A DNA stretch of 32,687 nt, taken from positions 1-32,687 of the forward strand of contig NZ_JAFLVR010000039.1 in the NCBI RefSeq assembly GCF_017315985.1, given 5' to 3'. The position numbers and the translations under genes were made by a program. This DNA comes from Candidatus Enterococcus murrayae. GTDB lineage: Bacteria > Bacillota > Bacilli > Lactobacillales > Enterococcaceae. Positions 7,073 through 15,648 of the stretch are shown here, one piece after another (the stretch's first letter is position 1; every line of letters starts with the position of its first letter). The notes below the pieces were generated by a model. The model did no database searches. It saw only the letters and a list, made by a program, of their open reading frames with translations, and was not told where the DNA came from.

Positions 7073-10000
7073 TTATTTTTTCCTCTTCCATCCTACAATT
7101 GCCGCGACGATTATCACTAATCCTGCGATAACCATTCCTGTTCCTTGCAGCATGCCGGTTGGTGGATACTTCTTGGCACTTGGCGTTGAAGAGCTGACTC
7201 TTGGTTTGCTCAATGTTGATAATGGAATGGCTTTGTTTGTAGTCACTGGCCGCAAGCCAGCTATGGCCTGTTCCAAATTCTTCACAGCCTCTTGCGCCTT
7301 AGTCTCATCCATCTCCCCTTTTGACAATAAAGCCACCGCTTCTTTCAGGGCTTCTTCATAAATCTTCCAGCTTTCTGAAGTGTAGTCTAACGGTTGTCGG
7401 TTTTTCTCTTTCTCTTGATTGACTAAATCCTCTAGGCTAGATGTAATCATTTCCCACTGAGCATAAAGTGTGATCGTACCTGCTTCAGCAAGATTTTTTA
7501 TATTTTGCTGATCGGTATAACTAGTCCCTTTTCCATCTGCCCGAGTGTTCCAGACGGTAAATCGATAACCTGTATGTGTATAGCTATTCTTCTGAAGTTT
7601 TTCTAGCTGGTCATACGTCATTCCTTGATCTGGCATTATTCCCGAGCCGCCATTCGCATCAAAGTGAATCGAATATGGATTTGCCTGCCAGCTTTCTGTC
7701 AAGGTCATACTACCAAGCGTTCCTGGTTCAATTCTAGTTAAAATATCACCAGCCATTGATCGATTCTTCTTGTCCATAACAAGCCAGCCGTTAAAAGTGT
7801 AGCCGCCACGTACATGTGTTGATATTGGCAATTCAATGGATGACTCTATTGTATAAGATATAGGAGCGATTGCTTCTCCAGCCGTTTCAAATGTCAATGT
7901 ATATGTGGTCATTTGCCATTTCGCGGTCAATTGAATCGCTCCTGTGGTCCCTTTGGTGATTCTGGTTACTTTTTGTTTCCCGTTATACCAGCCTTCAAAG
8001 CTGTAGCCTATCTTTGTTGGGATTGGGAGATTCATTATTTCGTCTTCTATCGTATAGGTCAGTGACTCTACAGTACTGCCGCCTGCACTATCAAAAGTAA
8101 TCGGATAGGTCTCGACTTCCCAATGTGCGGTCAAGTTACGATCACCCATACTTCCGTTTGCTATTTTCTCGACTTTTGTTTGTCCATCATACCAGCCGAC
8201 AAATATATAGCCTTTACGACTTGCCTCTGGTAAGCTTTGCAGTCCTTTTTCAATAGTATAGGTCTCAGACTGAAGCTCCTCACCACCCTTACTGTCAAAG
8301 TGAACGGTATAGATCGTCGTTTTCCACTGAGCAGTTAATTCAACCTGTTCATCTGGCTGATCAGTTAGATTTTTGACGACCTGCTGATCTGCATAGGCGG
8401 TCCCTTGTCCGTTCTCTTGAGTATTCCAATGATCAAAGGTATAGCCTAGTCGCTGGAAAGCATTTTTATTTATCGCTTGTTCTTCATCATAGATCATCGG
8501 CTGCTTATCCATGGTCCCTTCACCTTGGTTCTTTTTGAAAGAAATGGTGTATTGATTGGCTTCCCATTGGGCATGCAGGTCTATCCAGTCGCCATCTTCA
8601 CTCAATGGATTCTTTAGCATCTGTCCATCAGTATACTGTTTGCCGGACCCATTTTCATCTACTGTCCAATGGCTGAAGCGATAGCCTGTTCTAGTAAAAG
8701 CGTTGATAGTTAACGCTTTTTCTTCCTCAAAGGCAAATGGCTGGGCCTCCATGATTCCAATCCCTTTGTTAGGATAAAAACGTATCATATTTTGGTTCAA
8801 ACGCCAGTTTGCAGTTAAGATTAGCGGAGTTGTAACTGGTGTGTCAAAAAGATAAACAATATCATTTGACTCCCAGTTTGTAAATCGGTGTCCTTTCTTC
8901 GTTCCCTGATACTTTGGATCACTGACGTTTTGGCCATCGAATACGTGCTGACGCGTGACAGCTGTACTGCCGCCTTGGACATCAAAATCAATCGTATGAC
9001 GCTTTTCTATGGTATATGTCTGAACGTCACTGTCTGTTAGCGAATTATGTGCGAGCCGAAAATCTTCTGTTGAATCATACGTTTTCGTGTAGTCCCCATT
9101 CTTCACCCAATGATAGCTCGTCTTTCCTTCATTGATCGAGGTTGGGAGCTCTCTTAATCCCGTGTTAAAAGGAAGCTCACCTTGGCTGTTAATGATCAAT
9201 TCTTCTAAAGCTAAACAATTAGTGAACGTCAAAACACTCTCTTCTAATGATTCCGTGTTAAAGTTCGCAAGATTGAGGGTTTTCAATTTGCTGCAATTAC
9301 TAAACATGTAACTTATATTTCTAACACTGGTTGTATCAAAATTACTCAAATCTAACGTAGTCAAACTACTACATTCACTAAACATTTTCCACATAGTTAT
9401 GGCACTACTTGTATCAAGAGTGCTCAAGTTTAGTGTAGTCAGATTCGTTGCACCAGAAAGCATAGACTCAAAATATTGGACATTGCTCGTACTTAAACCT
9501 GTCGAATCAAATGTTTTAAGATTTGTCATCTCCAAAAATGTAGAGTGAAGTTTTTTTCCTCCCTCTACATAACTAAATCGAACTTCAGTGATGACATCTT
9601 TCCAGTCTTTACTCCGCCATGGAGGCTTCTCGTTCCACTCTGTATTCAGTGTCCCTTTTGATAACAGGAGTACCTGCTCTCCATTTTCTTCAAAAATCGA
9701 CCATTTCACTTCATCATTGCTAGAACTCTTCCAGGTCCCACCGTTCTCTTTCTCAATCGTATACGTGTGAGAGGCATCATCATTAAGATCGTGGTGAGCG
9801 TTCATCATGTTGTTCGTTGAATCAGTTTCTTTGGATTCCTTTTTTTCTATCACTTGAGATTCTTGTGTGGCAGTTTTTTCAGTACTTGATCCTTCCACTG
9901 AAATGTCTCCACTGCTTGCGGTCTTTTCAGTAGTTGATTCCTGAGAAGGTTCCGACATTTCTACAGGATTGGTGTTCTCAGGTATTTCTGTCTGTTGCTC

Positions 10001-10207
10001 TAGGTTTTCTTTTGCTTGACTACTCGATTCTTGGGTTGTCATGACTTCTTCACCCGCAATTGCCTGCACTGTTGGCAAAATATAACCTGAACATAAGAAA
10101 AAGCAACTTGTCGCTACACTGATTAGTTGCCTTTGCACATTTTTCTTCGATAATTGTCGGTGCTTGTTATCATTGGATACTGATGATTTCACCTTCTCTT
10201 TTTTCAT
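7073..10207 (-). CDS. Large wall-anchored surface protein: BspA-type repeats, seven InlB B-repeats, YPPTG anchor
   Basis: Encodes 1044 aa from ATG 10207, spaced 8 nt from AAGGAG; a GTG at 10216 overlaps that site. In order: a long basic signal peptide (hydrophobic core about 30-50, AIAGEE), a Ser/Thr/Glu-rich linker to ~145, DUF285/BspA-type leucine-rich repeats at ~205-345 (TLDLSNFDTTSVRNISYMF), seven InlB/Flg_new B-repeats at ~400-920 (each ending in an AxW such as LTAQW), a FIVAR-like helical segment at ~925-990, then KKYPPTG, a hydrophobic stretch and KRKK. The anchor departs from LPXTG (Y for L, P for X). Such proteins are adhesins. The gene has a TATAAT but no -35, and an Mga-type regulator lies directly upstream, suggesting activator-dependent expression. 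Confidence 0.88.
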   Translation of the reverse strand: MKKEKVKSSVSNDNKHRQLSKKNVQRQLISVATSCFFLCSGYILPTVQAIAGEEVMTTQESSSQAKENLEQQTEIPENTNPVEMSEPSQESTTEKTASSGDISVEGSSTEKTATQESQVIEKKESKETDSTNNMMNAHHDLNDDASHTYTIEKENGGTWKSSSNDEVKWSIFEENGEQVLLLSKGTLNTEWNEKPPWRSKDWKDVITEVRFSYVEGGKKLHSTFLEMTNLKTFDSTGLSTSNVQYFESMLSGATNLTTLNLSTLDTSSAITMWKMFSECSSLTTLDLSNFDTTSVRNISYMFSNCSKLKTLNLANFNTESLEESVLTFTNCLALEELIINSQGELPFNTGLRELPTSINEGKTSYHWVKNGDYTKTYDSTEDFRLAHNSLTDSDVQTYTIEKRHTIDFDVQGGSTAVTRQHVFDGQNVSDPKYQGTKKGHRFTNWESNDIVYLFDTPVTTPLILTANWRLNQNMIRFYPNKGIGIMEAQPFAFEEEKALTINAFTRTGYRFSHWTVDENGSGKQYTDGQMLKNPLSEDGDWIDLHAQWEANQYTISFKKNQGEGTMDKQPMIYDEEQAINKNAFQRLGYTFDHWNTQENGQGTAYADQQVVKNLTDQPDEQVELTAQWKTTIYTVHFDSKGGEELQSETYTIEKGLQSLPEASRKGYIFVGWYDGQTKVEKIANGSMGDRNLTAHWEVETYPITFDSAGGSTVESLTYTIEDEIMNLPIPTKIGYSFEGWYNGKQKVTRITKGTTGAIQLTAKWQMTTYTLTFETAGEAIAPISYTIESSIELPISTHVRGGYTFNGWLVMDKKNRSMAGDILTRIEPGTLGSMTLTESWQANPYSIHFDANGGSGIMPDQGMTYDQLEKLQKNSYTHTGYRFTVWNTRADGKGTSYTDQQNIKNLAEAGTITLYAQWEMITSSLEDLVNQEKEKNRQPLDYTSESWKIYEEALKEAVALLSKGEMDETKAQEAVKNLEQAIAGLRPVTTNKAIPLSTLSKPRVSSSTPSAKKYPPTGMLQGTGMVIAGLVIIVAAIVGWKRKK

Positions 10208-10231
10208 CACGCTCACTCCTTCTATAGTTTC

Positions 10232-10237
10232 ATTATA
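10232..10237 (-). promoter_or_regulatory. -10 box (TATAAT) of the surface protein gene, no -35
   Basis: A perfect TATAAT lies 24 bp upstream of the ATG on the minus strand. The position 17 bp further upstream is only A/T-rich (AAATTA-like). A lone -10 is what an Mga/EbpR-type activated promoter would show. Confidence 0.5.
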
Positions 10238-10360
10238 AAAGATTATCTGAGTAATAATTTTTTTTGGGGAGAAGTTCCTTTCCCATAAATTGACGATTCG
10301 CTAAACTAATTGGGCAAAGAATTGTCTATAAAAACTTCAGCAGTTAAGACACGCAAAAAG

Positions 10361-10397
10361 CGCAGCAAAAGCTAACTTCTCGTTTCGCCTTGCTGCG
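10361..10397 (-). terminator. Terminator of the Mga-like regulator gene
   Basis: On the minus strand CGCAGCAA ... TTGCTGCG (arms 10390-10397 and 10361-10368) is followed by CTTTTTG. It starts 2 nt after the regulator's stop codon and separates it from the surface protein gene. Confidence 0.8.
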
Positions 10398-10398
10398 T

Positions 10399-11919
10399 TT
10401 AATTATGTTGCATCTGACTCTTTTTTTCACCCAAGTCGCTGACCATTTCTTGAATCCAGCGTCTGCTTTGAGTCGTTAAAAAGGGATCGATGACGACTAC
10501 TGGATAGTCCTTTGGCAATCCTCGTGAGGAGCCAGTCGTGATCAGGCAATCATATTTCTTCAATTCGCTGTACAATGCAGGGGTCCCGCCAGATAGCTTT
10601 TCAAAATGAACAATTCGAAAATTTCCATAGACGTTATCAGAAATTTGCTTTGCTAAGAAGGTTTCCTCTGTTGGCGCTAGATCTGAAAGCAGCAGGATAT
10701 TTAACAGCGGCTCTTGATTTGCCAGCAACTCCAGACTGTCCACTTCGGTCGTGATCAGTAGGTACATATAGCTCAGTATAAAATCTTCTTCCTGATACAT
10801 ATGATAGTTGTGTACAAATCGTTTGACCAGTTGTCTGATTTTTTCTACCCCACGCGGATAGACTTCCGAGACTTCCTTCAAAAACGCTTCCCTGTTTCTT
10901 CTTAAAATACAGATATATCTTCCTTGCGGATCATGCATATAGAAATCGTTCGACAGGACGATTGTCAGACCAAATTTACTATTCCTGCTTAAATGATAGC
11001 CTAGCATTTTGTTATACTCTTCAACCAACTCATAATGCTGGGCAAATAGCTGCTGGTATCGCAAATTATCCGTCAGCGCCAGCTTTAGATGCGGGACACT
11101 GAACACAATAGAATCTGAAAACGTTAACCAAAGCGTATCACGAAGCATATTCGGTGTTAACTCCATGTCCAGCTTTTCTCTGACCGCTTGCCTCAGTGCT
11201 TGATATGACGCTCCTTGCGGCAGCTTGAGTCCTTCGGTCCGCAATGCTTCTTTAGGAAAAGGATGCCCTCTTTTTATTCGCCAAAAGCTGACGTACATAG
11301 TATAAAGCATGCGTTTTTGGAAAATGTATTTCTCATGGATTTGATTTTCCTCAACGAAATCGCTAACATATTGCTCCATAATATGGTAATGATCAGGCGG
11401 TAATTGAGGCAGCGTACTCTCGAAGGCGCTCTGTCGTTCACTATAAAAACGATAGTAGAAATTACGAATCTCTCCTTCGTTTCCTTCGATGCGCAAGGGC
11501 CGGTAACAGAGCTCCATTCCAGCTTCTATTAGGTCCTTCTCGATCTTTTTTAAATAGCGCTGTGTATTTGAGGAGCTTAAATACAATTTTTGGGCCAATC
11601 CAATGATACTTTCACATTCTTCATACAAAAGCTCTTCGATAATTTGAAATTCTGGACAGGTATTCAAGAAGTTGGCATATAAATTTCCCATGCTAACTTT
11701 TTTATCTACAACTATGTGATAAAGTCCTTTGGTTTTTTGGATTTGAAAGCTTGGATGCTCTGCATTGATTAAATCGATATCATTCAGTAGGATCGGCAAC
11801 GAACAGTTCAGCTCACTCATGAGTTGATCGCTCGACCAGCCTTCACGACGATAGTACAATTTTTCCAGCAACGCCAACCGACGCTTATTCGTAATTCCCA
11901 AAACTGACCGAAAGTCCAT
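10399..11919 (-). CDS. Mga/EbpR-type transcriptional regulator
   Basis: Encodes 506 aa from ATG 11919, which has AGGAGG 9 nt upstream; a longer frame to 11949 lacks a ribosome site. It has the layout of Mga-family stand-alone virulence regulators: two N-terminal helix-turn-helix domains (about 8-68 with LLNDIDLIN, and 78-150 with YLKKIEKDLIEAG), a long PRD-like helical middle (about 165-390), and an EIIB-like C-terminus (about 405-490, containing LLLSDL and CLITTGSSRG). In enterococci EbpR, of the same family, activates pilus genes from an adjacent position. Here the closest target is the YPPTG surface protein downstream on the same strand; control of the distant pilus cluster is possible but unsupported. 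Confidence 0.85.
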   Translation of the reverse strand: MDFRSVLGITNKRRLALLEKLYYRREGWSSDQLMSELNCSLPILLNDIDLINAEHPSFQIQKTKGLYHIVVDKKVSMGNLYANFLNTCPEFQIIEELLYEECESIIGLAQKLYLSSSNTQRYLKKIEKDLIEAGMELCYRPLRIEGNEGEIRNFYYRFYSERQSAFESTLPQLPPDHYHIMEQYVSDFVEENQIHEKYIFQKRMLYTMYVSFWRIKRGHPFPKEALRTEGLKLPQGASYQALRQAVREKLDMELTPNMLRDTLWLTFSDSIVFSVPHLKLALTDNLRYQQLFAQHYELVEEYNKMLGYHLSRNSKFGLTIVLSNDFYMHDPQGRYICILRRNREAFLKEVSEVYPRGVEKIRQLVKRFVHNYHMYQEEDFILSYMYLLITTEVDSLELLANQEPLLNILLLSDLAPTEETFLAKQISDNVYGNFRIVHFEKLSGGTPALYSELKKYDCLITTGSSRGLPKDYPVVVIDPFLTTQSRRWIQEMVSDLGEKKSQMQHN

Positions 11920-11934
11920 AGTCTCTCTCCTCCT

Positions 11935-12370
11935 AGGGATGTGCCGCATCCAATCGCAGGTGCCTATTGCTCGCCATTTTCAAATCATTTATCTAAAGAA
12001 ATAGTACCACTATTTGATAGCAAATATAAGGAATTTCATTCATTTTTCTTCATTAATTTGCCTGTATTTAGGTATCAGTTCCAAAAAGAACAATTTCGAT
12101 CACTTCTGATTCAAAATCACTCGTCTAAAGGTTTCAAGCTCTTCCCGACTAATCGATCAGACAGTAAACGAAGGAACCAGAAAAGAAAAGTTTTATTATA
12201 TCCCAGCAGAAATTACTATAGAAAATAAGGTGAAAAAAAGCGATTCGACAAGCATATAAGGTTCTTAACACCCTGCCCTTCGATTCGTTGTTTAATTCGT
12301 ATGTAATCCATTGATTTTATTGTATTTACAAATCAAAAATGATGGAATCACCGTTATTTATTTTTCTATT
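11935..12370. other. Intergenic region between the Mga-like gene and the tRNA cluster
   Basis: About 440 bp. Frames at 11941-12228 and 12311-12646 lack ribosome sites or protein features, and the latter runs through tRNA genes. It should hold the regulator's promoter, but I see no convincing -35/-10 pair. Confidence 0.5.
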
Positions 12371-12376
12371 TTCTGG

Positions 12377-12405
12377 TTGCAGACTGCTTGGTATTTCGGT
12401 ATACT
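12377..12405 (+). promoter_or_regulatory. Promoter of the tRNA cluster
   Basis: TTGCAG (12377-12382) and TATACT (12400-12405) are separated by exactly 17 bp and lie 17 bp before the first tRNA. Confidence 0.7.
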
Positions 12406-12422
12406 ATTTCTTGTGCTAATAA

Positions 12423-12495
12423 GGTTCCGTGGTGTAGGGGTTAACATGCCTGCCTGTCACGCAGGAGATCGCGGGTTCAAATCCCGTCGGAACCG
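12423..12495 (+). tRNA. tRNA-Asp (GTC)
   Basis: The acceptor stem GGTTCCG (12423-12429) pairs with CGGAACC (12488-12494). The anticodon loop CTGTCAC gives GTC and the T-arm GGTTCAAATCC is canonical. The discriminator is G and CCA is not encoded. It is first of three tRNAs in one transcript. Confidence 0.95.
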
Positions 12496-12506
12496 TTATC
12501 GCAAGT

Positions 12507-12596
12507 GGAGGATTACCCAAGTCCGGCTGAAGGGAACGGTCTTGAAAACCGTCAGGCGGGTAATACCGTGCAAGGGTTCGAATCCCTTATCCTCCT
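12507..12596 (+). tRNA. tRNA-Ser (TGA)
   Basis: The acceptor GGAGGAT pairs with ATCCTCC (12589-12595). The anticodon loop CTTGAAA gives TGA, and there is a long variable arm typical of serine tRNAs. CCA is not encoded. The base after the stem is T, rather than the G common as the discriminator of bacterial serine tRNAs. Confidence 0.93.
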
Positions 12597-12599
12597 TTT

Positions 12600-12687
12600 G
12601 GGGAAGTACTCAAGTGGCTGAAGAGGCGCCCCTGCTAAGGGTGTAGGTCGGGAAACCGGCGCGAGGGTTCAAATCCCTCCTTCTCCG
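12600..12687 (+). tRNA. tRNA-Ser (GCT)
   Basis: The acceptor GGGGAAG pairs with CTTCTCC (12680-12686, one G-T pair) and the discriminator is G12687. The anticodon loop CTGCTAA gives GCT, with a long variable arm. CCA is not encoded. It is the last of the cluster, followed at once by a terminator. Confidence 0.93.
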
Positions 12688-12694
12688 TAATAGT

Positions 12695-12736
12695 AAATAG
12701 GCTGATGACGCTTTTCTAAAGGTCATCAGCCTATTT
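12695..12736. terminator. Terminator of the tRNA cluster, shared with hicB
   Basis: A perfect 15-bp stem (AAATAGGCTGATGAC / GTCATCAGCCTATTT) has a 12-nt loop and T-rich flanks. It can end both the tRNA transcript and the convergent hicAB transcript. Confidence 0.88.
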
Positions 12737-12756
12737 GTTTGTCATAAAAAACTGCT

Positions 12757-13143
12757 CTATCCGTATTTTTCGAATAGGGCATCCGTAAGAATTTTGGAGA
12801 AGTTCACTTGATCCTTCTCACCGCGAGCCGCAAGCCATTCTGGTATCGTTACATTTTTTCGGACTGTTTTCTTTTTGACGTACGGCGCTGGATCGCCTTG
12901 AATAAATGAGACGAACTGATCTTCAGCGGTCTTTGGTATTTTCTTTATATCCGCTGGTTCTGGAAGTGTGAGGTCTTCATCGATATAATAGGCTAAAATG
13001 CCGTCTAAGAATTCTTTCGCATTCGTCATCGCCTCTTCTAAATTATCCCCCTGTGTACCACCAGAAAAATCAGGAAAAACCACTGCGAATCCCGTATCTT
13101 CTTTCGTGAAAATCGCTGGAAAACTTTTTTTCACTTCCATCAC
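12757..13143 (-). CDS. hicB: HicB-family antitoxin
   Basis: This is a 128-aa protein. Residues 5-60 form the degenerate RNase H-like HicB fold (FPAIFTKEDTGFAVVFPDFSG, then NLEEAMTNAKEFLDGIL). The C-terminus (NVTIPEWLAARGEKDQVNFS at 97-116) resembles the DNA-binding ribbon-helix-helix domain of the larger HicB class, which represses the operon. The start is ambiguous: ATG 13140 and GTG 13143 sit on top of AAGGAG (13143-13148), whereas GTG at 13134 is spaced 8 nt from it and may be the real start. It follows hicA by 28 bp in the usual toxin-first order. Confidence 0.85.
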   Translation of the reverse strand: MMEVKKSFPAIFTKEDTGFAVVFPDFSGGTQGDNLEEAMTNAKEFLDGILAYYIDEDLTLPEPADIKKIPKTAEDQFVSFIQGDPAPYVKKKTVRKNVTIPEWLAARGEKDQVNFSKILTDALFEKYG

Positions 13144-13171
13144 TCCTTCCTAGAAACTGTTATACAAGAGA

Positions 13172-13357
13172 CTATTTTAATCCCAAATCTTTTAAGATCT
13201 TTTGTTCTATTCCTACTTTCAACTCTTTGCTGTGGACAGGAATTGAAACGGGTAAATAGCCTTTCTTTACTACGATATGATGACTTCCGTTTATTCTTAC
13301 TACTTGCCAACCATTCTTCTTTGCAAGGTTGAGCATTTCTTTTCCCGTAAGCGGCAC
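13172..13357 (-). CDS. hicA: HicA-family mRNA interferase toxin
   Basis: This is a 61-aa protein starting at GTG 13357 behind GGAGG. It matches the HicA double-stranded-RNA-binding-like fold: start MPLTGKEMLNLAKKNGW, the catalytic-histidine motif GSHHIV (H26/H27) and the tail KVGIEQKILKDLGLK. HicA cleaves mRNA when HicB is lost. The partner lies 28 bp downstream, and the promoter with overlapping repeats lies just upstream. The family match is full length, with no frame damage. Confidence 0.9.
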   Translation of the reverse strand: MPLTGKEMLNLAKKNGWQVVRINGSHHIVVKKGYLPVSIPVHSKELKVGIEQKILKDLGLK

Positions 13358-13380
13358 TCGGAGGCCTCCTTACATCTATC

Positions 13381-13409
13381 ATTATACGCATTATGCGCAT
13401 TTTGGTCAA
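13381..13409 (-). promoter_or_regulatory. hicAB promoter with tandem operator-like repeats
   Basis: On the minus strand TTGACC (13409-13404), a 17-bp spacer and TATAAT (13386-13381) make a near-consensus promoter. The spacer carries ATGCGCATA followed directly by ATGCGTATA, a 9-bp tandem repeat with one mismatch, and ATGCGCAT is itself a palindrome. This is a good candidate site for HicB autorepression. Confidence 0.8.
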
Positions 13410-13557
13410 AATAAAATTCACATCTGATCCATTTCCATAAACTACGCACTTGCAAAAGATATTCTCCTATTACATTTAGCATAATCAACCATCATAGAAT
13501 AAAATCGTGCTTTTCTATTTGCGATCATACGAAGATTGCGACCCACTATACTTCAAA

Positions 13558-13588
13558 AAAAGAATCGGCATAATATGCTGATTCTTTT
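13558..13588. terminator. Terminator at the end of the pilus gene cluster
   Basis: The arms 13558-13571 and 13575-13588 (AAAAGAATCGGCAT / ATGCTGATTCTTTT) form a 14-bp stem with one G-T pair and T-rich ends on both strands. It lies 23 bp beyond the stop of the winged-helix gene. Confidence 0.8.
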
Positions 13589-13610
13589 CGTTCACCTATA
13601 TCATTCTTTT

Positions 13611-14393
13611 TTATCCGTTCGAAACCAAGGAATGAAGGGTCTCGTTTTTCTTGATCCGATCCAGCAGCTCTGGATTGATTCGATAGCCTTTTCCCCATAA
13701 GGTTTGAATGGCTTTATTGGGTAAACTCGTCGTTTCAAACTTGGTCTTTATCCGAGTGACCGTGCTGGACAATGAGGCCAAATGAGACTTATTGACGTCT
13801 TCGTTCCAGATCTGATGACAAATTGCTTCTCTAGTAACGATCTTATTGCCCGCTTGGATCAAGATATATAAAATCTTCGTTTCAGTCTGTGACAAATGAT
13901 GCAGGACTTCTAGGAATTGATAGTTTTCCTCTGGCGATAGGACCGATTTCTGTAGTGCATTGGGGCGAATCAATGAGACCTTATCGGATAATTGTACGTA
14001 TCTTTTTGTTTCCTGATCATTTGGCTGAAGCTTCAATGCATATAGGCATTCTCGAAGCTCATCAACGGAATCTTCATTTGAAATAATCGCATTCAACAGT
14101 TCTTCTTCTAAATATTTATGATCCATTTCCGTTACTTTTGCCTCCACCTTACGGATCACTCGGAGCGAATAATTCCTTAAAAGCGGCACAAGCTCCATTA
14201 CTTCTGATTCGCAGATGGTTTCACTTAAGATGACGTATTGAAAGAAGCTGAAAAAATCAAGCGTTTCACGGTGCTGACTAAATGTTTCCAAGGCATGTGA
14301 GGAACAATACACTTCATAGTTTAGTGCTTGGAGCTTCTGTTGGATTTCTTGCTCGGCTAAAATATTCTTCGTCAGAATCAAGACTTGATTCAT
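13611..14393 (-). CDS. Winged-helix (OmpR-type) regulator with a receiver-like but unphosphorylatable N-terminus
   Basis: Encodes 260 aa from ATG 14393 (AAAGGAGAGA upstream). Residues 155-245 form an OmpR/PhoB-type winged helix, including LSQTETKILYILIQAGNKIV and a C-terminal hairpin (LWGKGYRINP). The first ~120 residues resemble a CheY-like receiver (QVLILTKNILAEQEI; QYVILSET), but the acidic pocket and the phospho-acceptor Asp are missing (S57 lies where Asp is expected). It should therefore respond to something other than a histidine kinase, and no kinase is nearby. It is the last gene of the pilus cluster, with a 129-bp gap upstream that could hold its own promoter. It is a candidate local regulator of the cluster. 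Confidence 0.75.
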   Translation of the reverse strand: MNQVLILTKNILAEQEIQQKLQALNYEVYCSSHALETFSQHRETLDFFSFFQYVILSETICESEVMELVPLLRNYSLRVIRKVEAKVTEMDHKYLEEELLNAIISNEDSVDELRECLYALKLQPNDQETKRYVQLSDKVSLIRPNALQKSVLSPEENYQFLEVLHHLSQTETKILYILIQAGNKIVTREAICHQIWNEDVNKSHLASLSSTVTRIKTKFETTSLPNKAIQTLWGKGYRINPELLDRIKKNETLHSLVSNG

Positions 14394-14522
14394 GTTAATC
14401 TCTCCTTTTTCATTTAAACCCTAATGGTATAATGATTCATTCGAATTCCTGAAGCATTATGTACAAAGAACAAAGAAGGCCAGCAAATGACAATGCCTCA
14501 CACTCTATGTTCTTTCTTATTT

Positions 14523-15626
14523 CTATGAATGATCTTTTCGTGAGATTACAGAGACTTTCGGATACTCGTACCGCCCTTTGATTTCCTCTAGGTCCGGTAC
14601 GTTGCTTTGAGCTAGTTGATCCACTCGGCTTTTCAGTTCTTCATAGATACTCATGATCGTTTGTCGAGATTCATCGACTTCACAAGAAATCTCTTTTGCT
14701 CGGTCATGGATCGTCTGTAATTCTGCCTCTGAATCTTTTACGATCCGTTGTGCATCCATTTTGGCTTTTTCCACCATCCGATTGGCTTGTCTGCGGGCAG
14801 AAATCAGCACTTCACCGATCTCATGCTGCGAATGAATGGCTTCTTGTTTTAACTGCTCGTTCTCATTTCGCAATCCCGTGATCTGATGTTGCAGATTCGT
14901 GATATATTCGCTTTCTACTACAGAAGCCTGATTTTTTTGCTCTTCAAGCACTTGCTGCACGAGCTCTTCTTTTTCCAGAATCAGTTGATCTTTTTCAATG
15001 ATTAATTGATCCAGCTGTCTGACAAGTTCTTCTTTTTCATTCAACTCAGAGGTCATCTGATGCACCTGCTGCTCAAACTGCTGCAGCGCTTCCTGGTGTT
15101 CCAATTCCTCCTCTTTTTGATTCATCATAAACTCGCGAAGCTGTTGTTTGGCTTCATGCAGGTCCTTTTCTATTTCTTGGTAGTTTTCTAAGGATTCTTT
15201 CAGGGTATTTACTTCTTCGACAGCTTTATCCAACTGCTCCTGCAAGTAGCCGGTCTCTTTATTGTCCTGCAGACGTTGGATTTCTTGACGATTACGACGG
15301 ACTTCCGCTTCTAAGTTTTGGATCTGACGACGATTTTCGGCTTTCTCTTCTCCGGTCCTTAGAAGAGCTTGCTTGTATTTATCATTCTCTTTTGTTAACC
15401 GTTGTTTTTCTATCACGTTGTCCTTTTGAATTTGTTCCAGCTGCTCATCTTTTTCAGCGAGCGCTTGCTTTAATTCATCCAGTTCGTCCCTTTGTTTTTT
15501 GACAGGATGCTCAGTTGGACTGCTTGGTCGCTCTTCGATCATGATCTCTTCTTCTGGGACAGAGTTGATCTCGTCGATAATATTCTTGTTAAAAAACCAA
15601 CCATTTTTCTTTTGCTGTGCGTTCAT
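14523..15626 (-). CDS. Coiled-coil cytoplasmic scaffold protein, DivIVA-like C-terminal module (copy 2)
   Basis: Encodes 367 aa from ATG 15626 (GAGGAGAGGGAG upstream). No signal peptide or membrane segment. Residues ~45-260 are continuous Glu/Gln/Leu-rich heptad coiled coil. Residues 266-340 (HSQHEIGEVLISARRQANRM; MVEKAKMDAQRIVKDSEAEL) closely match residues 436-510 of the 531-aa protein at 16442-18037 and resemble the C-terminal region of DivIVA/GpsB-type proteins. The first ~28 residues of both also match: basic start, a Trp at residue 10, then IxDxI and EEE. Each follows a paralogous two-TM protein gene. I infer a filament or scaffold at the inner membrane; the exact function is unknown. 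Confidence 0.6.
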   Translation of the reverse strand: MNAQQKKNGWFFNKNIIDEINSVPEEEIMIEERPSSPTEHPVKKQRDELDELKQALAEKDEQLEQIQKDNVIEKQRLTKENDKYKQALLRTGEEKAENRRQIQNLEAEVRRNRQEIQRLQDNKETGYLQEQLDKAVEEVNTLKESLENYQEIEKDLHEAKQQLREFMMNQKEEELEHQEALQQFEQQVHQMTSELNEKEELVRQLDQLIIEKDQLILEKEELVQQVLEEQKNQASVVESEYITNLQHQITGLRNENEQLKQEAIHSQHEIGEVLISARRQANRMVEKAKMDAQRIVKDSEAELQTIHDRAKEISCEVDESRQTIMSIYEELKSRVDQLAQSNVPDLEEIKGRYEYPKVSVISRKDHS

Positions 15627-15648
15627 AGTAACTCCCTCTCCTCTTTCT

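Noticed and set aside
8200-9000. CRISPR-like periodic repeats
   Set aside because: The periodicity is the protein-level InlB B-repeats of the surface protein; the DNA repeats are diverged and there are no spacers.
11941-12228. 95-codon plus-strand ORF
   Set aside because: No ribosome site and no recognisable protein features; its start abuts the Mga-like gene's own ribosome site on the other strand.
12311-12646. 111-codon plus-strand ORF
   Set aside because: It is a read-through of the tRNA-Asp and tRNA-Ser genes.
13140-13421. 93-codon minus-strand ORF overlapping hicA
   Set aside because: Alternative frame through hicA and its promoter; the HicA frame carries the full family motif set.
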